64,000 bases of DNA. Source: Haliclystus octoradiatus. Its lineage: Eukaryota > Cnidaria > Staurozoa > Stauromedusae > Haliclystidae. The stretch lies in assembly GCA_916610825.1 (NCBI GenBank), contig OU744450.1, positions 10,482,380 to 10,546,379 on the forward strand, given 5' to 3'. A program made the translations under genes and the position numbers. Position 1 is the stretch's first letter. Each line of letters opens with the position of its first letter. A model generated the notes under the pieces. That model was given only the letters and a program-made list of their open reading frames with translations. It searched no databases and was not told the origin of the DNA. This document shows, one piece after another, positions 41,090-53,419 of this stretch.

Positions 41090-43690
41090 TCATAAAATGG
41101 CGAATCATTTATCCGCCGTACACATATACTCGCTTAATAACCGAATAACGGAATATCTACGTATACAGATATCCGGATAAAGGCATCACAAGTAGTGACT
41201 TGATTCTCCGGAGGCCGGACTGTAATATATAATCAAGATATAATCAATCGCATCATACAGGGTCGATCCCACAGTTCTTTATTCAAATTTATCCACATAA
41301 CGGACACACTCTTAACTCCGGAGTCCTGATAGCCAAATTGAGCAAAGATTGCAATAATACATCAATATAGATACGTTAGAAAGAAAGAAAAAGATCAAAA
41401 CAAGATTATACATATATATATATATATCACTTATATACATAATACTGTCTGTTTATATATCACTATATTTCTGTGTCTGTCCGCGACTTATGTACGTCTT
41501 ACTGGCGAAATAATACGGATAATCCGTTGTCGGGAAATTATGCAAACATTTGTGTGTGTCGAGATAACCGTGTACAGTAACAAATTTGTTGTATGAAAAG
41601 TATGGGTCTATGACGTTGTTTTAAAATAATATACTTCATCTGATATTTTATTTGATATCATTACATTAAAAAATTCAGAGATTTTGAAAAATTTCATAGG
41701 TCGATAATCTAGCGGGCAGCCAAATCGACTTCTAATTGAATTCTCCAGAACAAAAATATTTTGCTTTGAATTTAAAAGCTGCGTGTAAATTGTTTGAACA
41801 AGTGAAACTTGAAACTGAATCGGTTTTATGATAATTAAAACAATACGAAATACTGAATTACATTGAATTACCAGTATAACTAGGCCAGACAAAATATGTT
41901 TTGAAATCAAAGAAACGTAGACCTATTTCATGTAGTGTTGATATCAGCAATACATATAGCGCGGCACAAACGCTATGAAATTAAAGAGACTTTAGGTCTT
42001 AATTTAATTTATTAATGAAACAAAATGCCGTTCATTACTTTTACCAAAATCGAGATACAAAACATTTCACTCTTAAAAAGGCTATTTTGATATATAACTT
42101 GTGAGAACACTGAGCAAACAATCTGTTTTGAAATGAATAATCTATCGCGGGGCATAAAAACAAATTAACTTGCAAGAATTTTCAAAATGACGTTGGCGTT
42201 CGATCAATTCGAAAAATATTCAAAGTTCGAATAGATTATCTGTCTACAGTTTGAAATTATAGAGTTTAGAATTAATCAAGGCATTGCACAAAAGTATTTC
42301 TATAATTTATTATTTAATATAAAAAAACGAATCATTTGGTTTTGAGCAGCAAGGCTTTTATTTTCAGATTTTGCTTCCATAAGTAACGAAGGAATTATAG
42401 GCATCGATAAAAATTAAAATTTCATTTTGTTGACTTGCTATACGAATAAGACACAGTATGTTACTACAGTTTCGAGAATAAAAATAGCGGTGTCTTGTTA
42501 TTATCGTTGATCAACATTTAATAAAGTAAATTTCAGGTATATCAAATTTAACAAAGTTAAATTGAATTGAGCGTATGATTTGTGATAAATAATAATAATT
42601 ATAATATTTTCAGCGTTCAAAAATTTTGCTTTGAATTTAAAAGCACAAAAACATAATTTAAAAACATTTTTAAATAGTTAATACAGTTTGGATGAGTGTA
42701 ACAAACCTTGTGTTACAAAAATAAAAGGCGAAAAGGTTGCATGAAATAATCGATCATAGCAAACAATATTTATTAAAATACAACTTACCATTTTCCAAAT
42801 GAGATCCAAATAAAAACTATACGAGCGGCATAATCTCCGAACAACATTTAAATACATAATAGCGGGCTCTCTGAGTTAATACACCAATCAATAATAAGTT
42901 AACAACCATATTTTATCGAAGGAGAATGTACGCCCGATAAGAATAAAATAAAGATTGTCTTTTATTCGAAATAATTCTGACAAAAATGATCATTTCATAT
43001 CGTGATCAAATGCATGGTAAAGTAGATTCATTTTCTACATAGTAAATTATCCTTTTCGTCAGACATCATAACATGAGCATTTAATTATTACCATCGGATG
43101 TGGTATTTATATCTTTGAAGCTGCACTAAACATTTCCACTCTATAAACCATCGCGTCCGTTTCAATAAATTCTGAATAAATATGCATCTCACGAATCTGG
43201 CAAAATGAGTTGTTTTCGTTTTTCTATCAAAATAATTAATTTATTCATAATCATCTTTTCTTTCATTCGACATCTGCAATGTATTATAAATAGCGCGTAG
43301 AAATATTGACAACAAGATGTAACATAATGTCAATATCGAATTAGTATAGCGATTTATTATAGAATTTTATTTCCTTTTAAAAGAATGTTGATGCTATTAG
43401 TCTGGAAAATTTGATAACAAGAAGCACTATGAGGTCAACTTTTCACATCTTTTGTTTACTTTTAAAATTTTATTTTCAACGAACTCTTAGTATTTTGATA
43501 GACTGCCATGAAAATCACAAGCCTACTTGCTGAGATTACAAAGATCAAAAATATATAGGCTCATATACTATCATATCATAATATTTTCAGATATATATAA
43601 TTGGAAATCAATACACGCGCTGTCGCCTTGTTCAGTAATACGTTGTCGTAGCAGTAGGTTTGTTGATCATGTCAGTCAAAGCGCCTTTAA
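41090..43690. other. intergenic, no gene seen
   Basis: AT-rich. The words attttgctttgaatttaaaa occur twice (about 41757 and 42624), a weak dispersed repeat. A 100-codon minus frame at 41608-41910 has no recognisable features. Confidence 0.45.
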
Positions 43691-43697
43691 TGATAAG

Positions 43698-43772
43698 TAA
43701 GGCAGTGGCTTATTGGTTACTGCTCTGGTCTCACAATATCAAGGTCGTCAGTTCAAATCCACCATTCGGCAA
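43698..43772 (+). pseudogene. tRNA-like sequence (SINE head or tRNA pseudogene)
   Basis: Contains an A-box-like stretch (gtggcttattggttactgctc) and a B-box-like stretch (cagttcaaatccacc), spaced as in a tRNA with the anticodon region tctcacaat between them. The T-stem pairs poorly and the acceptor strands do not match, so it is not a working tRNA gene. It is unlike the 881-1245 SINE and may represent another tRNA-derived family. Confidence 0.5.
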
Positions 43773-43779
43773 TTTTTTA

Positions 43780-45140
43780 TCAACGATTTTTCTTATTTTT
43801 TTTTTTAATATGAAGCAGTAAATCATTGTTAATTAACAAAAGATATCGTTTGATCATGTTAATAACAGAAATTAGTGGACCATGTGTCTTGTCGAAGCTA
43901 AATTAATTTAATATTGAATATATTACATGCGATGCCACGAGTTTGACCGGCCTCACCTTGACGGCGTTATTTTGTGAACACCACATTAGTGTTGTATGTA
44001 TTGCAATGAAGATTTATCAATCCGAACCGAACGCGATTTAATCGTATCGGGTCAGATTCGGGTTTATATATTAGGTCTTCGGATCGGATCGGATTTGAAA
44101 TGATTTTTTATGGATAGTTTCATATTTCGAAATTTGACTGAATATTTGTAATTCATAATAATTAATGTGTTCTGGTTTCCTTTCAACACATAAAATAAAG
44201 TTTTTCTATGTAGAGATAGCTACGTTAAATTATACATTTCAATCGACTCAATTGATGTGAAATAAATTGAATTTTTATTAAAGGAATGATTAAGATGTAT
44301 TGATTAATGCTACATCGTTTCAATGCGTAATGTGTCTCATGTTCTCCTCCAGAGTTCATACTCCGTATTATACAGCGATAGTCAGCTTAGTCAATTGTTT
44401 AATTATAAGTGATCTGAAATTTTTATCATAGAAGGTCCATAATGGACTACACTCATTGCTAGTATATATCATATTATGCTGAATTTTTGACATGCACCGG
44501 ACACTACGGGATCGGATTAATTATTATAAGCATATACTATGTATTTATCTGGGCATGTATATAGTGTACATACTTTGTTAGTAGAAGTAAATGCATTGGC
44601 TTTGGCTTGTTATACTGTATGCTGATCAAATATCATGTATTGCGAAAGATATGTATTACATGCAACATCGTTTTAGTTAGAAATACGATACAATCCAGTT
44701 GACCAAAAATGATCAAAGCATATTCAAAATATATTATCAAAGGAAGATCACAATTAGTCATTCACTTTGAGACATCTTAGTTTATTCCAGCTTGAACGAG
44801 GGGCAGATTTACGTGCAAGATTCAAAGATCTAAATTATGATATGCAAACACTGTATATAATATTGTATAAATAATAATCGCCCAGGGGTGCCAATTTGAT
44901 ACAGAAATTTTCCCTCCAAAATTTTGTTTTTCCATAGTTGATACCATAATTTTTTTATTTGCATGCCCAAATGTATGCCCAAACATTTTTTTAGATGGAC
45001 ATTGAGACTTGATTACAGCTTCTTGGGTTTATATCAACCTCTTTTGCTCATTGAAAACAATACGTCTTATGGTTTAAAAATTCTGAAATAGATACTCAAA
45101 AATGGAAAAGACCATGACAAGATAATACAGATAATAGATA
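43780..45140. other. intergenic, no gene seen
   Basis: No gene-like signal; a short (GTAT)n run lies at 45154-45170. Confidence 0.45.
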
Positions 45141-45474
45141 CCCTCATTAATTTTGTATGTATGTATGTATCACGCTTTCTCGTCACCAGGACACTGAGCT
45201 CTTACATCATTTGTTTTCAGCCATGTGAGCTTGGGTCCTCCTTGTGCCCGAGGGGTAACTTCCATTGCACTTCGATGGGGTTGTTCAAACGGAATTTTGG
45301 CAGAATGATTTCATAGGCAAAATTTGTTTTGCAAAGCGTCAAAAGGATGTCTCATGTTTTATCAAAACTTTCTTGACTAAGCATATCCTAAAACTTTTTT
45401 TATGGATTTTGAAAAACGTACCTTTTAATATTTGAACGTCCCCGTATACTAAAAGTATGGGAGTTACCCCCCGG

Positions 45475-47200
45475 GTCATCGTGGCTGAGGACAGAATTTC
45501 TCAACCTCGAACAAGGCCTTTCGCGAGGGTGTATCATTTTGTGGGTTTCCAAATGGCCTTACCAACCTAACCGTCTTGATTTTACCTCGATACTCAATGG
45601 CTTCTGGTATGTCATTTTATACAGCTTTTCAGTTTCTATTTGGTCTTCCCATGTTACTTTTAAAATTCTTCGTAATAATTTCCTTTGAAAGATGTCTATT
45701 TGATTAATGGGCATTATTAATTGTCTATAGCTCACAATTATTGAAAAAACTACTTTCTTCATGTGTCTTAAATACCCTGATCTTTGTTTTTGTATTAACA
45801 TTTTTGTTTTCGAATATATATTTAAGTTGTTTATATGCATTAATTGCTAAAAATTTTCGTCTATTTATATCTTAGTTATTTGTATCTAGTAACCTACATA
45901 AGTATTTACAAGCTTTCCATTCTTCTTAAACTGTCCCTCTTTTGATAGTGTTTTCTTCTCTGTTTTCGCATTGTTTACTTGTAAATTTTAGGTTTGTAGA
46001 GCACCTGGTATTTTTATTTTCAATCTTTCAGTATCTTGTTGGGTTATTTGTAATGTAGCTAATGTCACCAGCATACTGCTGGTCTATGATTAGTCTATAT
46101 TATTTATTTCTTGGGTATATGAATGATCATGAATATATGATGGATTCACGATTGATTGTGTTTTTTAATACATGAGCTAAACAAATTACAAATAATATTG
46201 GGCTTAAGCAGTCTCCTTGCGGTACACCCACGTTGCTATATATAGCTTACCTATCTTATCATTTATTTTAACTTTCAAGATTACATCTTCAATCAGTATT
46301 TTCAAGATAAGTATTTCGTCATTTTCAAGTATTTCTTTTAAAATATCAATCATTTTGTCTCTCTGAACAGTGTCAAAAGCTTTTCATATCAAGGAGAAAA
46401 GATTGATTTGATAGTTTTCTGAAATTATTGCTTTTTCTGCAAGAGTTTTGAAAATAAATACTTGCTCGGTGGTTGGGTTTTTGGGATTTTTTCATTGAAT
46501 CTATGGACACATCTTGTCATCATACAGATTGTTAATGTTTTTCTTAGAACTGATATAGTAGTATCACTAGTCTTATATGGGATGCTGGGCCAGGTTTCTT
46601 GCCTGGTTTAGGTAGAGGTACTAAAAAACCTTTTTTATTTCTTTTCCATTACAATGTCTGACCATTGATCTTGAAGAGTAAAAGGATTTGTAGGCCTAGA
46701 GTTTAAATTTTCAACTACTTTTTGTTGATACTTTTTTATTTCCAATGCTTAAATATCTAATTTTTCCTTGGGTTTAATAAATTTTATTTTGTACCATTTT
46801 ATATTTAGCTTTACTTTGACTAAACTATGATCTGTGTATGTTTTCATGCCACTATTTGATCTAGAATCTTCTATAAATGTTCTATGTTTTTCTTTCATCA
46901 TTATATAATCAATTTGGTTTCTATAGGGATTTTTCCTTAATGTTTCATTTTTTTCAATATGGTTTTGCACTCTGATGGGTGCTTCCCATGTTGTTCGATG
47001 TGCCATTTTAGGGGGAAATATAGTGTTGTATAGTACCATTTCATTTCTGAGAAGCATTTCTGCAAGTGACTTGCCATTTGAGTTCGTGGTACCTTTGCCA
47101 CATCTAATTCCTATTACGTCTTGAAATTCTTCTCTGCCAAGACATGTTTTGGCGTTTTGATCTCCTCCTACGATGGAAATATTAATAGGGAAATATTATT
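45475..47200 (-). pseudogene. decayed LINE with endonuclease and reverse transcriptase
   Basis: Read on the minus strand: an APE-type endonuclease tail (ISIVGGDQNAK near 47175, IGIRCGKGTT, then NPYRNQIDYIMM near 46900 and YTDHSLVKVKL), RT motif GVPQGDCLSPILFVI (about 46190-46235), QYAGD (about 46070) where YADD is expected, and the C-terminal stretch RRILKVTWEDQIETEKLY to KSRRLGW (45559-45700). Several frameshifts and stops lie between the blocks and the catalytic motif is mutated, so the copy is dead. It begins abruptly near 47200, as 5'-truncated LINEs do. It is of a different type from the LINE at 17-29.7 kb. Confidence 0.85.
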
Positions 47201-49040
47201 TCAAGTTAATTAAAGTCTAACCAATATTAACTCTAATCCGTTAATACCAGACAATAAAATGAATAAATATTTTTGCTACCACACGGTATCAAGGTAAACA
47301 AAAGAACGCCCAGTTTTCAAATAAACAAAATATATATTCAACAAATTGGTAATACAATACGTCCCCGTACATCAACCATTTGAATTTACCTCCCTCCGGG
47401 GATAGTCGTAATAATGTTTTGATAAAATATCATTTGATGTTGTCCCAAAATCAAGCTTATATACAATTATCATCCTGTAACATGCAATTTAGGAATAATT
47501 ATTTGTATGAATTTTGATTGGTATACTGCATATACAATTTTGAAATAAAACTTTGAAAATATAATCCTACATCAGCTTTCTAACAAAAATCAGTTTATTT
47601 TTCATTCTAAAAATGATTTATTATGGTTCATCCATTATACTCAAAAAGATCCACGTGACACGAAGTTTGGCAGTAATATTCCAGAAACGTTGAATCTTGG
47701 ATAGTGGAATCCAAACCCATTTCTACGAATTTTACAATTGTAAAATGAATACATGTTTAATTTTTTTTAAACTCAGCACGTTATAACGTATAACGTAACG
47801 TAAATTCTACAGAATTTAAACTACTACAGCGTCATTAAATTTTAAAATAAATGATCAATTTCACAATCGTGATCGTTATCTACATTTCTGGTCATTTCTA
47901 AATTTAATTTATGTACCAGCTTTGACATACTCAATAAAGATAGTAAACAATTAGTTTCATGTCAAGGACCCCGGATAATCCAGCAAATCTATTGACATAA
48001 ATTCATCTATCGAGCCAGAAAAATGTCGTTGTTAACTGCAATAAAGGGTTTAATATAATGAAGGAAAAGAGGTGACTATATTTATATGTATTTAATTCAC
48101 GTTAGTTTATGAAATAATATCCCTATTATAAAGTCGTAAATAATATATAGCCAAAACGTAGCGAGATACATCATTTGTTGTGCTGTTGTTATTTGCAACA
48201 AGAAAATAATAAATTTATTTTTATTGATGCAATTTTAAGCAGCCAGTGCCATGTAGACGGTTAGACGTCATTTTTACCCCCATACACAATTACACATCTA
48301 ATTGTCCTGAAAAATCAATTACTGATTTACTGTTGCCCTTTTTATTGAAATCTATGATATAGGATCTATCTAATTCTTACCACACCTAAAGAAGCTACCC
48401 CCAGAGGGGTAAGTAGCTGTACGATTTCTAATGACATTCATAAATTCCATACGTTTGGTAACGGGGTCATTCAAATATTGAAATGTACCTTTTTACAATT
48501 TTAAAACAAAAATAATGAATTCGCCAAATTGCTAGCTTTTGATTTTTGTTACATTTACACAGAGTTGGAGGTTTGACAGATGTATATGAGGACGGATTAG
48601 GTGAATGAATAGACAAAATTAATTATAGTGTTAATTGAACAATATATCGCTGACAATGGAATAATAACCTCCAAAACATTAGAAGGTAAAAATCGGCTCC
48701 TACATATAACGACAAAAAAATACAAGTAGTGTTATAAACAACGTTTTGATAACAAACATATCTAACAACATGATCATCATGTAAAAGAAAGAACTGAGCT
48801 GTCGAGGGGCGGTTTTCTCTCCCGAATCATGAGCATTTTATGGACTAGGCAATCAAATCTCACGAAATGAAAAGATATTAAAAGGTCACGATTCGAGAGA
48901 GAAGACCGGCTTAGACCTATAGCCTCATTCCATATAACGGCCTTCAACTCATCTTAGTTATAATTATGATATCTTGGTAGAATGTATGAAATTTAGAAAT
49001 TTTAATTTTGTAAATAATTTCCTCCTTTCTTTTGATTTGA
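47201..49040. other. intergenic, no gene seen
   Basis: Short imperfect inverted repeat cggttttctctcccgaatc (48822) and gattcgagagagaagaccg (48893), about 19 bp per arm. No gene. Confidence 0.4.
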
Positions 49041-49048
49041 CCTGATGA

Positions 49049-49092
49049 TCGTTGTTATAATCGTAGCCAAAACGTTGTCAATAACACTACTG
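49049..49092 (+). ncRNA. degenerate hammerhead-like motif
   Basis: cCTGATGAtcg is followed 20 bases later by gccAAAACGTTGTC, so the G of the GAAA core is changed and stem II does not pair cleanly. The spacing and the AACGTTGTCAATAA words resemble tails of retroelement-associated hammerheads. Probably a dead relative. Confidence 0.25.
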
Positions 49093-50150
49093 GTAGTTTT
49101 TAGTATCAGATGTTATCCAAAGAAACTGTTACTTTTTCAACATCTATAAAAAATGTTTGGGTTTCTTTGCCATGAACATATTCGAGGTATACCTTTTAAA
49201 CTATTTTTTACAATTTCATTTTTACGCATTATTTTTTTCGTTTCTACTTCTAGGTTAATATGTCTTTGTAAAGGAATGGCTGGGGTTCTTTTTCAGCATC
49301 TAAAACTTTTTCAGGGTCATTCTACAAAATGTTCTATTGGAATAAACCTTGCAAAAGCGTATTGGAAGTTACATCTCTCATACAGAAAATACATGTTATG
49401 CACCGACGAGAAATTGACTCTTCCACTGAGATACTAGTCCACATACTGGTATCACACTTTTCAAATTTGTTGAGATGTATGGGTAATAAATTCTAGAAAT
49501 AAACATTTCGCAGTGGTTTGACATTCAAGTGCTATTAAATTTGACGGATGAAATTTATTGGATTGATTTTAAATGAAGCAGAAGAAACAGACCGAAAGTG
49601 ATGACGGCAGACCAATTGCTTGCACATTTTATAAAAATGGCCCCCCAATAACCATGTTTAGGAAATTACCCCTTCAGAATTAATCATCAAAGTTGACCTT
49701 ATTGAATCTATTCTTACAGAAGAATGTGTATGGTGACTATGAACGTTTTTAAATTTACTTTAGAAGCAACACAATTGTTTCGTTATATATTTTATAAATT
49801 TATAAATTAAAGAGACAAGCGTATTTATAATAATATCAAAACCATTTACAAGATTTTCACCAAATTATTATACATATATATATATATGGAATCAATTGAA
49901 AAAGACTATTCGATTTAATATTGTATTTTAAACTTTTACTTTGCGGGTTGTATTTTTACTTTGCAGTGAAATGTTTTCTTTTTTATTCTCAGAGTGACTG
50001 TTCAACAAATCACGGCCATTTCTTTAATTATAGGCAATACAATCTGTTCTCCTTGCAGCACGTGCTTCTAACAGCGAAGAGTTATTAATAGCGAGATACT
50101 GAGTGATAAAGCATAGATAGTCTGTAATGGCAAATGATGATGATGCTTTT
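49093..50150. other. ABC gene 3' flank, no further gene seen
   Basis: A 94-codon plus frame (49153-49437) has no recognisable motif and is not called. Confidence 0.4.
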
Positions 50151-53100
50151 TTAAGATAATTCATTTTGTAATAATTCCCTATCAGAAGCTTCATTATCAG
50201 CTGCGTTCAATTGACGTAAAACTAATTTCTTATACACTCCATCTTTCTCAATAAGTTCTTCATGCGTTCCTACTTCAGCAATCTTTCCTTTATCAATAAC
50301 AACTACCTAAAAACAATAAAAGATCGGTATTAAAACATTCCACTGTATCGTAATTTGCGTATCATGCAAAAAGGTGGCGTTGCTATATATGTACAGATGT
50401 CCAAAATCTATAAAAACTCGTAAAAATTGATAACCATTACGAAAAGTTCCTATAAGTATCTTTATATTTCTATACAAATAATCTTATTATCAAGTCTTGT
50501 TTGGCGATTTTTATTATCAGGTTATCCGTTGTCATGGACAAACGATGCTCCATTTTGATATATCGAACTCAATGGCGAATAACGCCATGAAGAATTTTAG
50601 TAAAAAGCGAAGAAATAAGTAGCAAGTTCGGACAGATGTAACAAGAGAGCAACTAGCGAACTTTTACTATAGTTTATAGTTGGCTTTGGATGGTTTCACA
50701 TAAATATTATTCTGATAAAAAACCTGCACTCAGGTGTGAGGAAAAAATAAGGATCTCTCAGTCGACAGCTTGCGTGCTACTGGGAGAAATAAAACAGCTT
50801 TAAACCCTTTGATAAAGACCACCTCTTGATGAAGACTACCTTTTTTACTACTTTGATAAGTACTTTTTATTCACTAATCCCATACCTGCAAATATTTCTC
50901 AATATTGATTGGCTAATAGAAGTGCAATTTTGAAGAAATTCAGTGCATTATTTTTTTTGAAAATGCACTCAGAGCAAAAAGAGAAATCTAAAAATGATTG
51001 GTTGATAGAATAATGGAACAAAATATTAGCCATCGAAAATAGAGTTCGAAAAATGCAGATCACGTTAACGCGGAATTGGAATATAATGGTTCTAAGTAGT
51101 ATTCCATTTGATGACGTGTTCAAATCTTTGTTTCTTTCCCAGAAAAGATATTCCATAATTTTCTTTTTACGTTTTAGGGATATTTTTCCAGGTATACGAG
51201 TAAAATAGACCGAGCGCCACAGAACTAACACGGCAGGTTTCTCCGGGCAACTTGAAAATCACATAAAAGTGTTCATAAAAATATAGTAAACAATTCCCTA
51301 TTTCTTGTTTCAATTAAATTTTATTGTGAATCCTTCAAAAATCTATATTTCATGATTCACGGTCAAAGCCTTCTTATCGTTTTAAGAAAATGCTGCATGT
51401 GAGCTTCATGGTCTTTGATTCTTTTGTTTTCCCATCATTTTGCGAATCCATAGAAGTATGACGAAAACACGAAATGTATGAAGTAAGACGGTTCTGACCA
51501 CGAAATGATTTACAAATTCATCGTTGGTGAGCTCCACAATAGAATTTGACTAAAGCAAGAAACTGGAAAGTACTTATGGTATTTTTATCAACATTTTATG
51601 TGAATTTCAAGTTGCCCGGAGAAGCCTGCCGTTTTAGATATGTGGCGCTCGGTCTAAAAGGAAATCATACGGTTTCCCGTTCAAATCAGGATTGATTTGC
51701 ACTTGCGCATTTTTCAAAAAGTTTCCAATCTCTCTATACAAATCAAATTACAAAAGAAAAGTCCACGTAAGATGTCCAGCTATGATCACGCTATGAAATA
51801 TTGAAAGAACAATGCGAATTTAGCACGTGTAGAGTGCACCGTGTAAAACATTCAACCAGAATGCACCATTGGCTATTGGAGTATCAATGAAACTACATCC
51901 AGAAGCAACCCTTGTGGGGGTATCAAAACAATCCTGTACTCACCTTGGAAGCGTTACGAACGGTTGACAAGCGATGCGCAATAACAAGAACAGTTCTCCC
52001 TTCCATTGCTCTATCGATAGCCTCTTTTACAAGATGTTCACTTTCGGCATCGAGGGCACTGGTTGCCTAGGCAAATCAAAGGTATAAATAAATTAAATGA
52101 TATAGGAATGTATTTTCATCACATTAATCATGCACAACACAAAATACAAAAACAGTAAAACTTTACCATTGATTCTACAAAGTTACTCATATTTCATTCA
52201 CCGGTTTACCGAATCAAAATAAAATGATATAGCTGTTCTATATCTATATTTAGGGCCTAATTATAAAAATAGAGTAAACCATTGCAACTTTCTTCTTTAC
52301 TCGCAATTACATGCTGTATGCCCCAAAAAGAGGACTTCGTCTAATCATAACGCATGGAGATTTGAGAAACAGAAGCCATTTACCTTTCCTTTGTATATAA
52401 TCTTATAGTTCTGTCATGTACTGGCATTGAACACTCTACCATCGTACCTGGATTAGCGATCTGGTAATCTAAATACTAAAATTATTCATAGACCCGGGGG
52501 ACTTTCATACATCGGTTGTACGAGGATGTGCCATTTTTTAAGGGTGCTTTTTTTCTAATCCTTGTGAAATCTTACGTTGTCAATTTAGAGTTTTTCGAAC
52601 TTTTCCTTTGTTTTGCTCGTAAAAACAATCTATTTTTCGTTAATCTATTTTGTGCCTTTCTATGCTGGGTTGATAAATTAATCCATTTTCAGACTTTTTA
52701 CAGGAGTTTGTCAGAAATATTTTGGAGCCGGAGGCGGAGTTGGAGTCTATTTTTCTAATATTTTCGGGGCCGGCCATAGAGTCAAACGCTTCTACAGTGA
52801 CTTTTTTCGGATTCGGAGTCTGACAATTCCGACTCCGTACACCTCTGCCTCATACCTTAGATAGAAACATAGATGGGATGATTCGGGGAGATGGAATGAT
52901 AAGAAGGAAATATAATTTTTAAGGCTGAGCCTTGTGATCAGTCAAAGTTTATTGTACATGAGGTCTGTTGACGTCAAAATTTTAATGTCACGCCTAACAC
53001 AGTATTATAAGCATTTACAATAATTTCTCTTAGCAAATAAAGAGCTACTCATCTCGAAAAATAAAATAATACATTTGCCTCCGGTGGGGGGGGGGGGGAG

Positions 53101-53419
53101 GGATATATTTGCTACTTAGAAGGCTCGTATGCTTCCGAACACAAATTCTTGATAGAACCCAATGGACAATAAAACACCTTCCTAACCTATCAATAAGCTG
53201 CTATACATGTTGACGGTATAGTGAATGTGATCATCATCATAATAATTTATTCACAACATTTTAAGTTATTCCAAAGAACTGATTGCATTAATTAGATTTC
53301 ACCTCATCAAGTAGCAAAATATCAGGATCCATTAGTAACGCTCTTGCGATTGCAACACGTTGTTTTTGACCACCAGATAATTTAATACCTCGTTCACCAA
53401 CTGTTGTTTCGTATCCATC
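50151..53419 (-). CDS. ABCB-type half transporter, last three exons
   Basis: Exons 53419-53303, 52066-51944 and 50306-50151, joined by GT/AG introns, all phase 0. Exon 1 has the ABC signature [16 protein letters not shown] and Walker B ILLLDE. Exon 2 has the D-loop ATSALDAES and the switch His in [12 protein letters not shown]. Exon 3 has [21 protein letters not shown] and ends at TAA 50151-50153. This is the C-terminal half of a nucleotide-binding domain that couples ATP hydrolysis to export across a membrane. It resembles the mitochondrial ABCB8/ABCB10 type; TAP-like ABCB9 is less likely. Walker A and the membrane domain would be in upstream exons (above 53419), which I could not find in the window; they may lie in long introns or outside it. 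Confidence 0.88.
51208..51654. mobile_element. Tc1/mariner-type MITE, copy 2
   Basis: Second copy of the 11688-12139 family: both ends begin GACCGAGCGCCA, TA flanks each side (51206-51207 and 51655-51656), and the subterminal cggcaggtttctccgggcaacttg repeats inverted at the other end. It lies in the last intron of the ABC transporter. Confidence 0.8.
52720..52847 (-). mobile_element. hAT-like terminal fragment
   Basis: From the right end on the minus strand it reads CAGAGGTGTACGGAGTCGG, followed by repeated GGAGTC/GACTCC words (ggagccggaggcggagttgg at the other side). CAGAGGTGTA plus GGAGTCGG runs are typical of one hAT end type. The opposite end was not found. It lies in the ABC transporter intron. 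Confidence 0.45.
53025..53085 (+). mobile_element. 3' tail fragment of the tRNA-derived SINE
   Basis: tcttagcaaataaagagctactcatct and the following aatacatttgcctccggt match the 3' part of the SINE at 1167-1225 (tcttagcgaaaaaagccactcatct, gggtgccttcggt). Head and promoter boxes are missing. A run of 13 G (53086-53098) follows at once. Confidence 0.6.

Noticed and set aside
43698..43772. Functional tRNA gene
   Set aside because: T-stem and acceptor stem do not pair; only the promoter-like boxes remain.
49153..49437. 94-codon plus frame
   Set aside because: Composition follows AT-rich background; no family resemblance and no splice partners.
50899..51231. 110-codon minus frame in the ABC intron
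   Set aside because: It runs into the MITE terminus and shows no recognisable domain.
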